Shown: in pieces, positions 49,308 to 57,151 of the stretch
Position numbering within the stretch: position 1 is the stretch's first letter
How the letters are laid out: every line of letters starts with the position of its first letter
Origin: CAYSJU01 sp964431495
Lineage (GTDB): Bacteria; Omnitrophota; Gorgyraeia; Tantalellales; Tantalellaceae
DNA: 64,000 nucleotides
Assembly (NCBI GenBank): GCA_964431495.1
Contig: CAYSJU010000006.1
Location: forward strand, 16,485 to 80,484
Direction of reading: 5' to 3'
The notes under the pieces: model-generated
Database searches by the model: none
What the model was told of the DNA's origin: nothing
What the model saw: the letters and a program-made list of their open reading frames with translations, nothing else
Position numbers and translations under genes: made by a program

Positions 49308-50380
49308 CGCGGGTCGTAGTGGCCATGTCAGGAGGTGTTGATTCAAGCGTCGCAGCCCTTGAAATGAAGAATAGAGGTTATGACCCCATAGGCATCACCA
49401 TAAAAACCTGGCAGAAGGAAGAATGCGGGGTTGCCGGGGAAAGGCTCTGTTGTTCGCTTGAAGCGATACAGTTCGCGCGAAGCGTGGCCGGGGATCTGGG
49501 AATACCTTATTATGTGATAAACCTTTCAAAAGAATTCGGCAAGGAAGTAGCGGAGTATTTTGCTGATGAATACGCGAAGGGCAGGACCCCGAATCCCTGT
49601 GTTTACTGCAACAGCAGGATAAAATTCGGTCATTTATTCAAAAAAGCGAAGCAGATAGGGGCCGAGAGGATCGCTACGGGTCACTATGCCCGGATACTGA
49701 AAAAAGGGGATGACCATTATCTCGCCGAGGCAAAAGACAAGAAAAAGGACCAGTCGTATTTCCTTTATGATATCGCAAAAGAGGTCCTTCCATCAGTGGA
49801 TTTCCCACTCGGGGAATATGCCAAAGAAGAGGTCCGCATGATCGCGCTTGAAAAAGGGTTTATGTCCGCTGAACGGGAAGAGAGCCAGGACATCTGTTTT
49901 GCGAACGCGGGAGGGGATTACCGGAATTACCTGTCGAAGAAAGGCGTTAACGCGTTTATTGAGGGGGATATTCTGGATGTCAAAGGCAATGTTATTGGAA
50001 GGCATAATGGCATAGCGTCTTACACGGTAGGGCAGAGGAAGGGACTTGGTGTGGCCATTGGGGAGCCCGCGTATGTGCTGAAAATCGACCCCGGGCTCAA
50101 CACAATAGTGATCGGGAACAGGAACGATGCCATGCGTCGCAGGATACGTGTATCCGGATTGAACTGGCTTATCGGAGATAAGGCGAAAAAAACAGTAGAA
50201 CTCCAGGCCAAAATACGTTATGCCAGCAGTAAGGCCATGGCACTGGTTACCCCGCGAGGGGATGATGAAGTGATAGTAGAGTTCTCCGAACCACAGTTCG
50301 CGCCGACCCCGGGCCAGGCAGCGGTATTCTATGACGGGGAGATCGTGGCAGGCGGCGGCTGGATAGAGGAAGTTCTTTAG
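49304..50380 (+). CDS. mnmA: tRNA-specific 2-thiouridylase MnmA
   Basis: Thiolates U34 of Lys, Glu and Gln tRNAs. The 358 residues show the PP-loop SGGVDSS (9-15), the catalytic cysteines Cys102 (NPCVYCN) and Cys198 (ESQDICF), KKDQSYFLY and GQRKGLGVAIGEP, with the C-terminal beta-barrel (PGQAAVFYDGEIVAGGG). It starts within the apbE stop (ATGA). Its substrate tRNAs are not encoded here; a tRNA-Met gene follows. Confidence 0.97.
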   Translation: MTRVVVAMSGGVDSSVAALEMKNRGYDPIGITIKTWQKEECGVAGERLCCSLEAIQFARSVAGDLGIPYYVINLSKEFGKEVAEYFADEYAKGRTPNPCVYCNSRIKFGHLFKKAKQIGAERIATGHYARILKKGDDHYLAEAKDKKKDQSYFLYDIAKEVLPSVDFPLGEYAKEEVRMIALEKGFMSAEREESQDICFANAGGDYRNYLSKKGVNAFIEGDILDVKGNVIGRHNGIASYTVGQRKGLGVAIGEPAYVLKIDPGLNTIVIGNRNDAMRRRIRVSGLNWLIGDKAKKTVELQAKIRYASSKAMALVTPRGDDEVIVEFSEPQFAPTPGQAAVFYDGEIVAGGGWIEEVL

Positions 50381-50389
50381 GCCTTTCAA

Positions 50390-50418
50390 TTGACAAAGAA
50401 TGGGATTTAAAATATAAT
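50390..50418 (+). promoter_or_regulatory. Consensus sigma70 promoter for tRNA-Met
   Basis: Perfect TTGACA (50390-50395), 17-base spacer and perfect TATAAT (50413-50418), 30 bases before the mature tRNA 5' end. It is the best match to consensus in the window. Confidence 0.85.
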
Positions 50419-50448
50419 TAAGGCTCATTTGAGTTGATAATGGACCGT

Positions 50449-50525
50449 GGCGGGGTAGCTCAGTTGGTTAGAGCGCACGGCTCATACCCGTGTTGTCGAC
50501 GGTTCGAGTCCGTCCCCCGCTACCA
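50449..50525 (+). tRNA. tRNA-Met (CAT anticodon), elongator-like
   Basis: The 77-base cloverleaf has acceptor GGCGGGG/CCCCGCT (G-U at the first pair), D-arm GCTC/GAGC, anticodon stem CACGG/CCGTG with loop CTCATAC (anticodon CAT), T-arm GACGG-TTCGAGT-CCGTC and an encoded CCA. The three G-C pairs of initiator tRNA are missing, so it is not fMet. A CAT anticodon could also belong to tRNA-Ile2 (lysidine-modified); the overall sequence looks more like elongator Met. Confidence 0.95.
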
Positions 50526-50577
50526 AAAATAAAAGGGCTTTCTTTTCATTTATCGTGAAAAAAGCCCTTTTATTTTT
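50525..50577 (+). terminator. Strong intrinsic terminator after tRNA-Met
   Basis: A perfect 17-base stem (50525-50541 with 50561-50577; core AAAAGGGCTTT/AAAGCCCTTTT) around a 19-base loop that can pair further, ending in TATTTTT. The A-rich left side makes it usable on both strands. Confidence 0.9.
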
Positions 50578-50581
50578 CCAT

Positions 50582-50606
50582 AAGGGGGAACAGGCTGTTC
50601 CCCCTT
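50582..50606. repeat. Perfect hairpin AAGGGGGAACA-GGC-TGTTCCCCCTT
   Basis: An 11-base perfect stem with a 3-base loop lies five bases after the tRNA terminator. It has only a short T tract (TTCTT) after it. It may be a second terminator or a separate repeat. Confidence 0.6.
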
Positions 50607-50779
50607 CTTGGCGCTCGCTGTCATCCCCCCCCCAATTTGTGTGGCCTTTGGGCGCTTCTCGAATAAAATTCTTCACTATAAATTTGCCAGATCTAAAAAT
50701 ATTATTATACTTTCCATTTAGTGTAGTATTATCGTACCATTGTATGGATTTTTGGCAGGAAAGGAAAAAAGAACAGGAA

Positions 50780-52171
50780 ATGAAAAGACATACGGCTCTA
50801 CGGATATTGATCAGTTTTGTGTTCGCAGTATTGAATTTTTATAATATACCGGCGGCTGCCGAAGGATTGTATAATGAAAACGCCGTTTTTCAAAATGGCG
50901 CATGTTTCACCACCTGGGAAAAAGAGAGATTTGCGTCTCCCGGGGCCGGGCAGGCCCTTGAGATGCTGGCGGACATGGGGGTTGACCATATTCAGATCAT
51001 CGTGACATGGTATCAGGACAGCTACGACTCTATCGGGATCAAATCCACAAAACTTACGCCGTCGGACCCCAGTGTGATAAAAGCGATAATAAACGCGCAG
51101 GAAATGGGTTTAAAGGTCATGTTGAAGCCGCAGGTGGACATAATAAATAACGAGAAAGGAAAGTATTGGAGGGGGAATATTGGATCCGCGGACGATAAGG
51201 GGTGGGAACGATGGTTTGAAGAATACGAAAGATTTATAGTTCATTACGCCGGGATAGCGCAGAAATACGGTGTAGAGATATTTTGTGTCGGCACGGAATT
51301 GTCGTTGGCGGCGCGGGAAGACGGCTACTGGCGGCAGATCATCTCCTCTGTTCGGGGAATTTATTCAGGGGAATTAATATACGCGGCTAACTGGGACAAC
51401 TACAGGAATATAAAATTCTGGAAAGAGCTTGATTACGCGGGGATCGACGCGTATTTTCCGCTTACGCAGAAATCAGAGCCGTCGGTCGAAGAGATCAAAA
51501 AAGGATGGAAAAAATGGACGGAGGAGATCGACTCATGGCATTCAGCAGTTAACATGCCGATAGTATTTACTGAAATCGGATATCCGAGTTCCGCGCATGC
51601 CGCGAGTAATCCATGGGAAAATGGAAGTGGTAACCCTGATGTGGACATGCAGACAAAATGTTATAAAGCTTTTTTTGGAGCAGTTTGGGGGAAGGCATGG
51701 CTTTCGGGGGTGTACTGGTGGAATTTCAATCCGTCCATCTATGGCGGTGGAATGTACAACCGGTATTTCACGCCGCTGAACAAGCCGGCCGCAAAGATCC
51801 TTAAGAAGGCATACAGATCAGACAGGTTGGTCCTTAGACAGCTGGACGGACTGTCGGATGTCTTTGAAATGACTTTTGCTGAACCAAGGGATCTGAAAAA
51901 TAGATTTATTCAATTCAGGATAAAGGCCGGCGGTGGAGTTAAAGCGGTTAAGTTTGTATTAAGAGACAGTTTCACAAGATGCTCGCCATCGGTTTCCCTG
52001 AATGGTGTTGGCGAAAGGTGGAAGAGCTTTTCCATAAACATCGAAAAAAAAGCATTCGACTTCCTGGATACCCGTCAGGTAGAGAGCATCAAGTTCAAGA
52101 TCTTACCGGCGCATCGCACTGGAAAAGAAGAAACTCCGGCACTTTTCATTGAAGAAATAGAGTTCTTCTAA
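50780..52171 (+). CDS. Secreted GH113-like glycoside hydrolase with C-terminal module
   Basis: The 463-residue protein has a signal peptide (ILISFVFAVLNFYNIPAAAEG) and a TIM barrel (~residues 38-345) with the GH113/clan-A layout. The likely acid/base is Glu173 in FCVGTELSLA and the likely nucleophile Glu265 in IVFTEIGYPSS; GVYWWNFNP follows at the last strand. GH113 members are beta-mannanases, but I cannot fix the substrate. The last ~110 residues form a beta-rich, possibly sugar-binding domain. I chose ATG 50780 because it gives a clean signal peptide; the open frame extends back to 50555, into the tRNA terminator. It converges with the HdeD-like gene, overlapping by 4 bases. Confidence 0.78.
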   Translation: MKRHTALRILISFVFAVLNFYNIPAAAEGLYNENAVFQNGACFTTWEKERFASPGAGQALEMLADMGVDHIQIIVTWYQDSYDSIGIKSTKLTPSDPSVIKAIINAQEMGLKVMLKPQVDIINNEKGKYWRGNIGSADDKGWERWFEEYERFIVHYAGIAQKYGVEIFCVGTELSLAAREDGYWRQIISSVRGIYSGELIYAANWDNYRNIKFWKELDYAGIDAYFPLTQKSEPSVEEIKKGWKKWTEEIDSWHSAVNMPIVFTEIGYPSSAHAASNPWENGSGNPDVDMQTKCYKAFFGAVWGKAWLSGVYWWNFNPSIYGGGMYNRYFTPLNKPAAKILKKAYRSDRLVLRQLDGLSDVFEMTFAEPRDLKNRFIQFRIKAGGGVKAVKFVLRDSFTRCSPSVSLNGVGERWKSFSINIEKKAFDFLDTRQVESIKFKILPAHRTGKEETPALFIEEIEFF

Positions 52172-52719
52172 CTTTGTTCACTGGAATTGCAAGAAGCGCA
52201 TCCTGCGCTAGACAGCATTATCATGCCCCAGCCGCTGAATATCAGATTGATGCCGACGAGCAGGCCGATCGCCCAGGTGGCGCTCACGGGCCATTCTATC
52301 CATATAAGGAACGCGATAACAAGCGCCGCAATACCGCTCACCAGTACCCAGCCCCAGTTCCGTGTCGGGCGCACCTGAAATGAAGAGATGGTTCTGCATA
52401 TGCCTTCGATCAGGAAGAGTATCGCCAGTAACAGTGTCAGCGTAAGAATTCCCTGTAAGGGGTATAATAACAGCAGAATACCTACTCCCAGATATAGGAT
52501 GCCTGCCAACAGGCTGAGAAAGAACCCACCCACTCTTCGAGTCCAGAACGAATGGATGATCCGCAGGATACCACCGATCACGAGTATCCATCCCAGGAGG
52601 ATCTCGATAGCCAGGGTGGCGGCGAACGGTAATATGATAGCTGCGATACCCACGGCGATAAGCAGGATGCCCAGGAAAAGCACCCATCCCCAAGGCACGT
52701 TTTCACATGTAGTGTCCAT
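52168..52719 (-). CDS. HdeD family membrane protein (DUF308)
   Basis: The 183-residue protein has about six membrane helices in three repeated DUF308 hairpins (WGWVLFLGILLIAVGIAAIILP, WVLVSGIAALVIAFLIW and similar). The repeat GxLxxxxGIxxLxxP is typical of E. coli HdeD, an acid-resistance membrane protein of unclear mechanism. A short Cys-containing tail (GCASCNSSE) ends the protein. On the minus strand AAAGGAGG precedes the start at 52719, and a promoter is visible at 52766-52794. Confidence 0.88.
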   Translation of the reverse strand: MDTTCENVPWGWVLFLGILLIAVGIAAIILPFAATLAIEILLGWILVIGGILRIIHSFWTRRVGGFFLSLLAGILYLGVGILLLLYPLQGILTLTLLLAILFLIEGICRTISSFQVRPTRNWGWVLVSGIAALVIAFLIWIEWPVSATWAIGLLVGINLIFSGWGMIMLSSAGCASCNSSEQS

Positions 52720-52765
52720 TTAACCCCTCCTTTTAATGACGGTTAATATTTGTCTCCATACAAGA

Positions 52766-52794
52766 AGTTTATGCAATACTTTGGTCGAAGTCAA
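52766..52794 (-). promoter_or_regulatory. Promoter for the HdeD-like gene
   Basis: Read on the minus strand: TTGACT (52794-52789), 17-base spacer, TAAACT (52771-52766). The leader to the start at 52719 is about 40 nt. Confidence 0.5.
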
Positions 52795-52838
52795 GACAAG
52801 CTATGGTATATTTTCATGGGCGATGCATCCGAAAGCTG

Positions 52839-52867
52839 TTGTAAACTACCCACCCACCTGCTAAAAT
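52839..52867 (+). promoter_or_regulatory. Candidate promoter for the enzyme I gene
   Basis: TTGTAA (52839-52844), 17-base spacer, TAAAAT (52862-52867), 47 bases before ATG 52915. It lies next to the divergent HdeD promoter. Confidence 0.45.
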
Positions 52868-52914
52868 AATATCATTATTACTTAACTAACATTAATATTA
52901 TATAAAGGTAAAAG

Positions 52915-54636
52915 ATGAAAACTTTAAAAGGTATATCTGCTGCTCCGGGCATGGCAAAAGGGATTGTCTGCGTCTATTCCACTGAGAACGAGAGTCGAGT
53001 GGCTCATTATTCTATTAGCAAGAATCAGGTTGATAATGAGACACACAGACTCCATGAAGCTTTTGAAAAAGCGCGGATTGAGATGAGAAAAATGATAGAA
53101 AAGGCTAAAGCATTATATGATGCGGAAGCTGCCGGAATATTCAATGCGCATTTAGCATTTTTGAATGATGAAGCCATCATTAAAAGAAGCAGTGAATTCA
53201 TTAAAGAAAGAAGAATAAACGCGGAACATGCTGTAAGCCATGCTTTTGATGAGTATATACGGAAATATAGCGCAAAAAAGGGGCATTTCAAGGAACTGAC
53301 GCATGATTTTGCAGATACCCGTAATCATGTTTTGGATGCTTTAGGTGTCGGGAAGGGTAAATTTAAGTGTCCCATCGGTGAAAGGCAACCGGTAATTGTC
53401 GTGGCCAAAAGGCTGACTCCCTCAATGGTCCTGAACATACCCAGGAAAAACGCCCTGGCCTTTGTGGCAAAGGAAGGAGGGCTTACCAGCCATGCCACGA
53501 TCCTGGCACGTTCTTACGGAGTCCCGATAATTTTCGGGATAGAAGTTGAAAAGGAATTTGACTGCGGGATGAAGACCATTATCGATGGTTCCCTGGGCAA
53601 GGTCATCATAAACCCGGATAAAAGGGCAGAGAAATACTATGAGCTAAAAATAGAGAATTTCAGGAAGAAACAGTATGTGTGCGAAATAAAAAAGGGGCTT
53701 TCCGCGCGCACAAAAAGAGGAATAAAAATCAAGCTCAAGCTGAATATAAGCACGCCGGAAGAAATTGATATTATAAAAGGCCTTCCTCACGGAGGAATAG
53801 GGCTTTTAAGGACAGAGTTTTTATTTATGCATAGACAAGACTCTCCTACCGAAGATGAACAATACAGGATGTACAAACGTTTTCTGGAATATGAAAAAGA
53901 TAAACCTGTTACCATAAGAGTCTTGGATATCGGGGCTGACAAACAGCCTACTTATCTTAATATCCCGGAACAGGCCAACCCGGATATGGGATTGCGAGGG
54001 GCAATAGCGGTAGAGACTTTTCCCGATATTTATCTCACACAGATGAAAGCCCTGTTAAGGGCGAATACCGGCTCTAATCTCTGGCTGCTTTACCCCATGG
54101 TGTCGGACCTGGATGATTTTAGAACCTTCAGAGCGCTCCTGTCCAAGGCTAAAGGCATGCTCAGAAAAGAAAAGGTAAAGTTTAACGCCCGGGGGATTAA
54201 AGAAGGAGTTATGATAGAGACACCGGGAGCGGTTATGATGGTGGGGGAGCTTTTGAAGGCTGTGGATTTTATCAATATAGGGTCTAATGATCTTCTTCAA
54301 TATACGCTGGCAGCTTCCCGCGGGAACATGCTGGTTGAAAGGCGGTATCACGTCCTTCATCCCGCGCTGGTCAAATTCATGGAACTCATAGTGAAAGAAG
54401 CAAAGAAGGCCAAAAAAGAAGTATGCCTTTGCGGGGAAATAGCTTCCTTCGAGGAATACTATCCTTTATTTTTAAAACTAGGGCTAAAAAGTTTCAGTGT
54501 TGCTGTCTCCAAATTTGACGATATTAAATGTGAACTATTGCATTTGCAGAAGGCGCGTAGCAAGGAGATGCTTCGGAAATATTATCAGCTAAAGTCGCGC
54601 GAAGAAGCAGATAAATATTTTGAACGATTTGTCTGA
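52915..54636 (+). CDS. ptsI: PTS enzyme I (phosphoenolpyruvate-protein phosphotransferase)
   Basis: Takes phosphate from PEP and passes it to HPr. The 573 residues have the N-terminal HPr-binding helices, phospho-His193 in GGLTSHAT, and the PEP barrel with GLLRTEFLFM, LDIGADKQP, ETPGAVMM, NIGSNDLLQYTLA and active-site Cys506 in CLCGEIAS. It is normal ptsI length without the GAF domain of PtsP. No HPr, HPr kinase or enzyme II gene lies nearby, so it may serve regulation rather than sugar uptake. The coding sequence is visibly richer in A/T than its neighbours. ttcA starts 8 bases later. Confidence 0.95.
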   Translation: MKTLKGISAAPGMAKGIVCVYSTENESRVAHYSISKNQVDNETHRLHEAFEKARIEMRKMIEKAKALYDAEAAGIFNAHLAFLNDEAIIKRSSEFIKERRINAEHAVSHAFDEYIRKYSAKKGHFKELTHDFADTRNHVLDALGVGKGKFKCPIGERQPVIVVAKRLTPSMVLNIPRKNALAFVAKEGGLTSHATILARSYGVPIIFGIEVEKEFDCGMKTIIDGSLGKVIINPDKRAEKYYELKIENFRKKQYVCEIKKGLSARTKRGIKIKLKLNISTPEEIDIIKGLPHGGIGLLRTEFLFMHRQDSPTEDEQYRMYKRFLEYEKDKPVTIRVLDIGADKQPTYLNIPEQANPDMGLRGAIAVETFPDIYLTQMKALLRANTGSNLWLLYPMVSDLDDFRTFRALLSKAKGMLRKEKVKFNARGIKEGVMIETPGAVMMVGELLKAVDFINIGSNDLLQYTLAASRGNMLVERRYHVLHPALVKFMELIVKEAKKAKKEVCLCGEIASFEEYYPLFLKLGLKSFSVAVSKFDDIKCELLHLQKARSKEMLRKYYQLKSREEADKYFERFV

Positions 54637-54644
54637 GGAAAACG

Positions 54645-55391
54645 ATGAGGAACCTAACGAAGACAGGCGTTTTCATAAATTCGAAAATAGGCAAAGCCAT
54701 CCACGATTACGATCTTATCGAAGACGATGACAGGATACTGGTAGGTGTTTCCGGGGGCAAGGACAGCCTCACCCTGCTCACGCTTCTCGCGGAGATCCGA
54801 AAATGGGCGCCCGTAAGATTCGAGCTCGTCGCGGCGCATGTCATATCGGATCTTCAGCCCGAAAACGAGGAACATATAAGTTTTTTGACAAAAGTGTTTA
54901 AAGACCTCAAAATAGAATACAGGTTCAAAAATATAAAAGTCATCGATGAAGAACGGAAGGTGACATGTTTCTGGTGTTCATGGAACAGGCGGAAGGCCCT
55001 TTTTGAAATGGCAGATGAACTTAAGTGCAACAAGCTGGCGCTGGCGCACCACAAGGACGATATTGTGGAGACCATGCTCATGAACCTTATTTACAACGGC
55101 GAGATCTCGGCAATTAATCCCCGCCAGGAACTGTTTCGGGGAAAGATAACCATTATCAGGCCGCTTTGTTATGTGGAAGAAAGTATGACGGAAAAATTCG
55201 CCGGAGAAAGAGGATTTTCCGAATTCACTTGCGATTGTCCATTTGAAAGGGATACCAGGAGGGCGTTCATAAAGAACTTTATCAGAGAAGCGGAAGAGAA
55301 CGGCTCCAAGATGAACATCAAGACGAACATATTCAAAAGCATAGCAAGGATAAAACAGGAATATATCGGTCTAAAGGAAGAAAAAGGATAG
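54645..55391 (+). CDS. TtcA/TtuA-type tRNA thiolation enzyme
   Basis: The 248-residue PP-loop ATPase has SGGKDS (36-41), CFWC (Cys108, Cys111) followed by NRRKALFEMADELKCNKLALAHHKDD, and a later CDC (Cys-rich) motif near residue 200. This layout fits the iron-sulfur TtcA/TtuA family that thiolates tRNA C32 or U54. Which position is modified here cannot be read from the sequence. It starts 8 bases after ptsI and precedes the purine permease by 12 bases; neither neighbour suggests a functional link. Confidence 0.88.
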   Translation: MRNLTKTGVFINSKIGKAIHDYDLIEDDDRILVGVSGGKDSLTLLTLLAEIRKWAPVRFELVAAHVISDLQPENEEHISFLTKVFKDLKIEYRFKNIKVIDEERKVTCFWCSWNRRKALFEMADELKCNKLALAHHKDDIVETMLMNLIYNGEISAINPRQELFRGKITIIRPLCYVEESMTEKFAGERGFSEFTCDCPFERDTRRAFIKNFIREAEENGSKMNIKTNIFKSIARIKQEYIGLKEEKG

Positions 55392-55403
55392 GGGTAATAG
55401 ACC

Positions 55404-56732
55404 ATGTCCGGTATTTTAGAAAAAATATTCAAGATATCCGAAAACAATTCCAACATTCGCCGGGAAATAATGGGCGGTATCACCACTTTTTTCACCATGT
55501 CATACATAATATTCGTCCAGCCAGTGGTGCTTTCGGCGTGCGGCATGGACAAAGGCGCGGTGCTCATCGCCACATGCGTGTCAGCGGCTCTCGGGACGTT
55601 CCTGATGGCCTTTTTAGCCAATTACCCGATAGCCCTGGCGCCTGCCATGGGCCATAATTTTTATTTTGCCTATGTCGTCTGTCTAGGTATGGGAGTCTCC
55701 TGGCAGGTCGCGCTTGGCGCGAATTTCATATCAGCGGCAATTTTTATCTTTCTGGCTTTCTTCGGGCTGAGGGAAAAACTCATAAATTCCGTCCCGGGAG
55801 CCATAAAGAACGCGATAGCGGTCGGGATAGGGCTTCTCATCGCCTTGATCGGGCTGGAATGGTCAGGGATAATTGTCCAGGTACCGGGTACGTTGATAGG
55901 ACTGGGGGATCTCAGATCACCCTGCGTGCTGCTTTCCATTTTCGGGATCCTGGTCATTTCCGTGTTGCTGTGCCTGAAAGTCAAAGGAGCGATACTTCTG
56001 GGTATATTGGCGAGCGCGGTAGCGGCGCTCGTAACCGGGATGACAAAGTTTGAAGGTATTATAGGGACTCCGCCGTCGATCGTGCCCACGTTTTTTAAGC
56101 TGGATATAACCGGAGCATTGAAGTGGAACATGATCGGAGTGATATTTACGCTGTTCTTCCTGGATCTTTTTGATACTGTCGGGACACTTATCGGCATAGG
56201 GCAGGAAGGTAAATTCATGAAGGATGGGAAACTTCCCAGGGCGCGAAAGGCTCTATTAAGCGACGCAGTGGGATCTCTCGCTGGAACCACTCTTGGGACT
56301 TCCACGGTGACAAGTTATATAGAAAGTTCAACAGGTGTAGCGGAAGGGGCCAGAACCGGACTTGCGAATGTCGTAACAGGCATCCTGCTTCTCTTGTCGG
56401 TTTTCCTGTATCCGTTGATAAGAATGGTATCTGCGGGCTTCAGCGTGGGTGAGACCACCCTGTATCCCATAATCTCGCCGCCATTGATAATAGTGGGGAT
56501 ATTGATGATGGTGAACGTGGTGAAGATAAACTGGAATGATTATACTGAATCCATACCGGCGTTCCTGACCATCATCATAATGTCTTTTTCATTCAGCATA
56601 ACCGAGGGGATATCGTTCGGGTTCATTTCTTATACCCTTTTAAAGCTTATCACGAGAAGGTTCAAAGAAGTGCCCCTGATGATATCGGTGTTCTCGGTGC
56701 TGTTCATTCTTCGTTATATATTCTTGAACTGA
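55404..56732 (+). CDS. NCS2 family purine permease (AzgA type)
   Basis: The 442-residue membrane protein with about 12-14 helices matches the adenine/guanine/hypoxanthine branch of NCS2. It has GGITTFFTMSYIIFVQP, LAPAMGHNFYFAY (family often GMGLNAYF), FTLFFLDLFDTVGTLIGIG and GTSTVTSYIESSTGVAEGARTGL, the substrate and proton-coupling motif. It probably imports a nucleobase across the inner membrane. The exact purine is not predictable. GGGG lies about 10 bases before ATG 55404. Confidence 0.92.
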   Translation: MSGILEKIFKISENNSNIRREIMGGITTFFTMSYIIFVQPVVLSACGMDKGAVLIATCVSAALGTFLMAFLANYPIALAPAMGHNFYFAYVVCLGMGVSWQVALGANFISAAIFIFLAFFGLREKLINSVPGAIKNAIAVGIGLLIALIGLEWSGIIVQVPGTLIGLGDLRSPCVLLSIFGILVISVLLCLKVKGAILLGILASAVAALVTGMTKFEGIIGTPPSIVPTFFKLDITGALKWNMIGVIFTLFFLDLFDTVGTLIGIGQEGKFMKDGKLPRARKALLSDAVGSLAGTTLGTSTVTSYIESSTGVAEGARTGLANVVTGILLLLSVFLYPLIRMVSAGFSVGETTLYPIISPPLIIVGILMMVNVVKINWNDYTESIPAFLTIIIMSFSFSITEGISFGFISYTLLKLITRRFKEVPLMISVFSVLFILRYIFLN

Positions 56733-56746
56733 GAGGGAGATGAAAT

Positions 56747-57106
56747 ATGTTTATCAGAAACCTGCAGGATTGTGAGGAGTTTATTTCTGGTGATAAAACG
56801 ATTCTGAGGGAGTTGCTACATCCGGACAAAGCCGAAGTGGCCTTTCGTTACAGCCTGGCCCATGCAACTGTGAAGCCGGGAGAGAGTTCCCTGAACCACA
56901 GGCTTAAGACCTCAGAGGTCTATTATATCCTGGAGGGTAAGGGCAGGATGCATGTCGATAAAGAGGCCCAGGAGGTGCGGGCAGGACAGGCTGTTTATAT
57001 CCCCCCTGGAGCGGTACAGAAGATCGAGAACACCGGGGATCGGGACCTGAAATTTCTTTGCATAGTCGATCCGGCCTGGCAGGGCCAGGATGAGGAAGTA
57101 TTATAG
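56747..57106 (+). CDS. Small cupin-domain protein
   Basis: The 119-residue protein has a single cupin barrel: motif 1 SLNHRLKTSEVYYILEGKGRM and motif 2 GQAVYIPPGAVQKIENTG. Motif 1 has one His where the family has HxH, and motif 2 has Gln where the last His is expected, so the usual metal site is incomplete. The function is unknown. It follows the permease by 14 bases and precedes the U32 gene. Confidence 0.88.
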   Translation: MFIRNLQDCEEFISGDKTILRELLHPDKAEVAFRYSLAHATVKPGESSLNHRLKTSEVYYILEGKGRMHVDKEAQEVRAGQAVYIPPGAVQKIENTGDRDLKFLCIVDPAWQGQDEEVL

Positions 57107-57151
57107 ATACGAGCAAACGAGAATCGAGCATTCCAGACAACGAGGAAAGAT

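Noticed and set aside
50449..50525. tRNA-Met as an integration site for a mobile island
   Set aside because: I find no second copy of the tRNA 3' end nearby and no integrase; the following genes look chromosomal.
50555..50779. Upstream start of the GH113-like gene at 50555
   Set aside because: It lies in the tRNA terminator and would place 75 residues before a good signal peptide.
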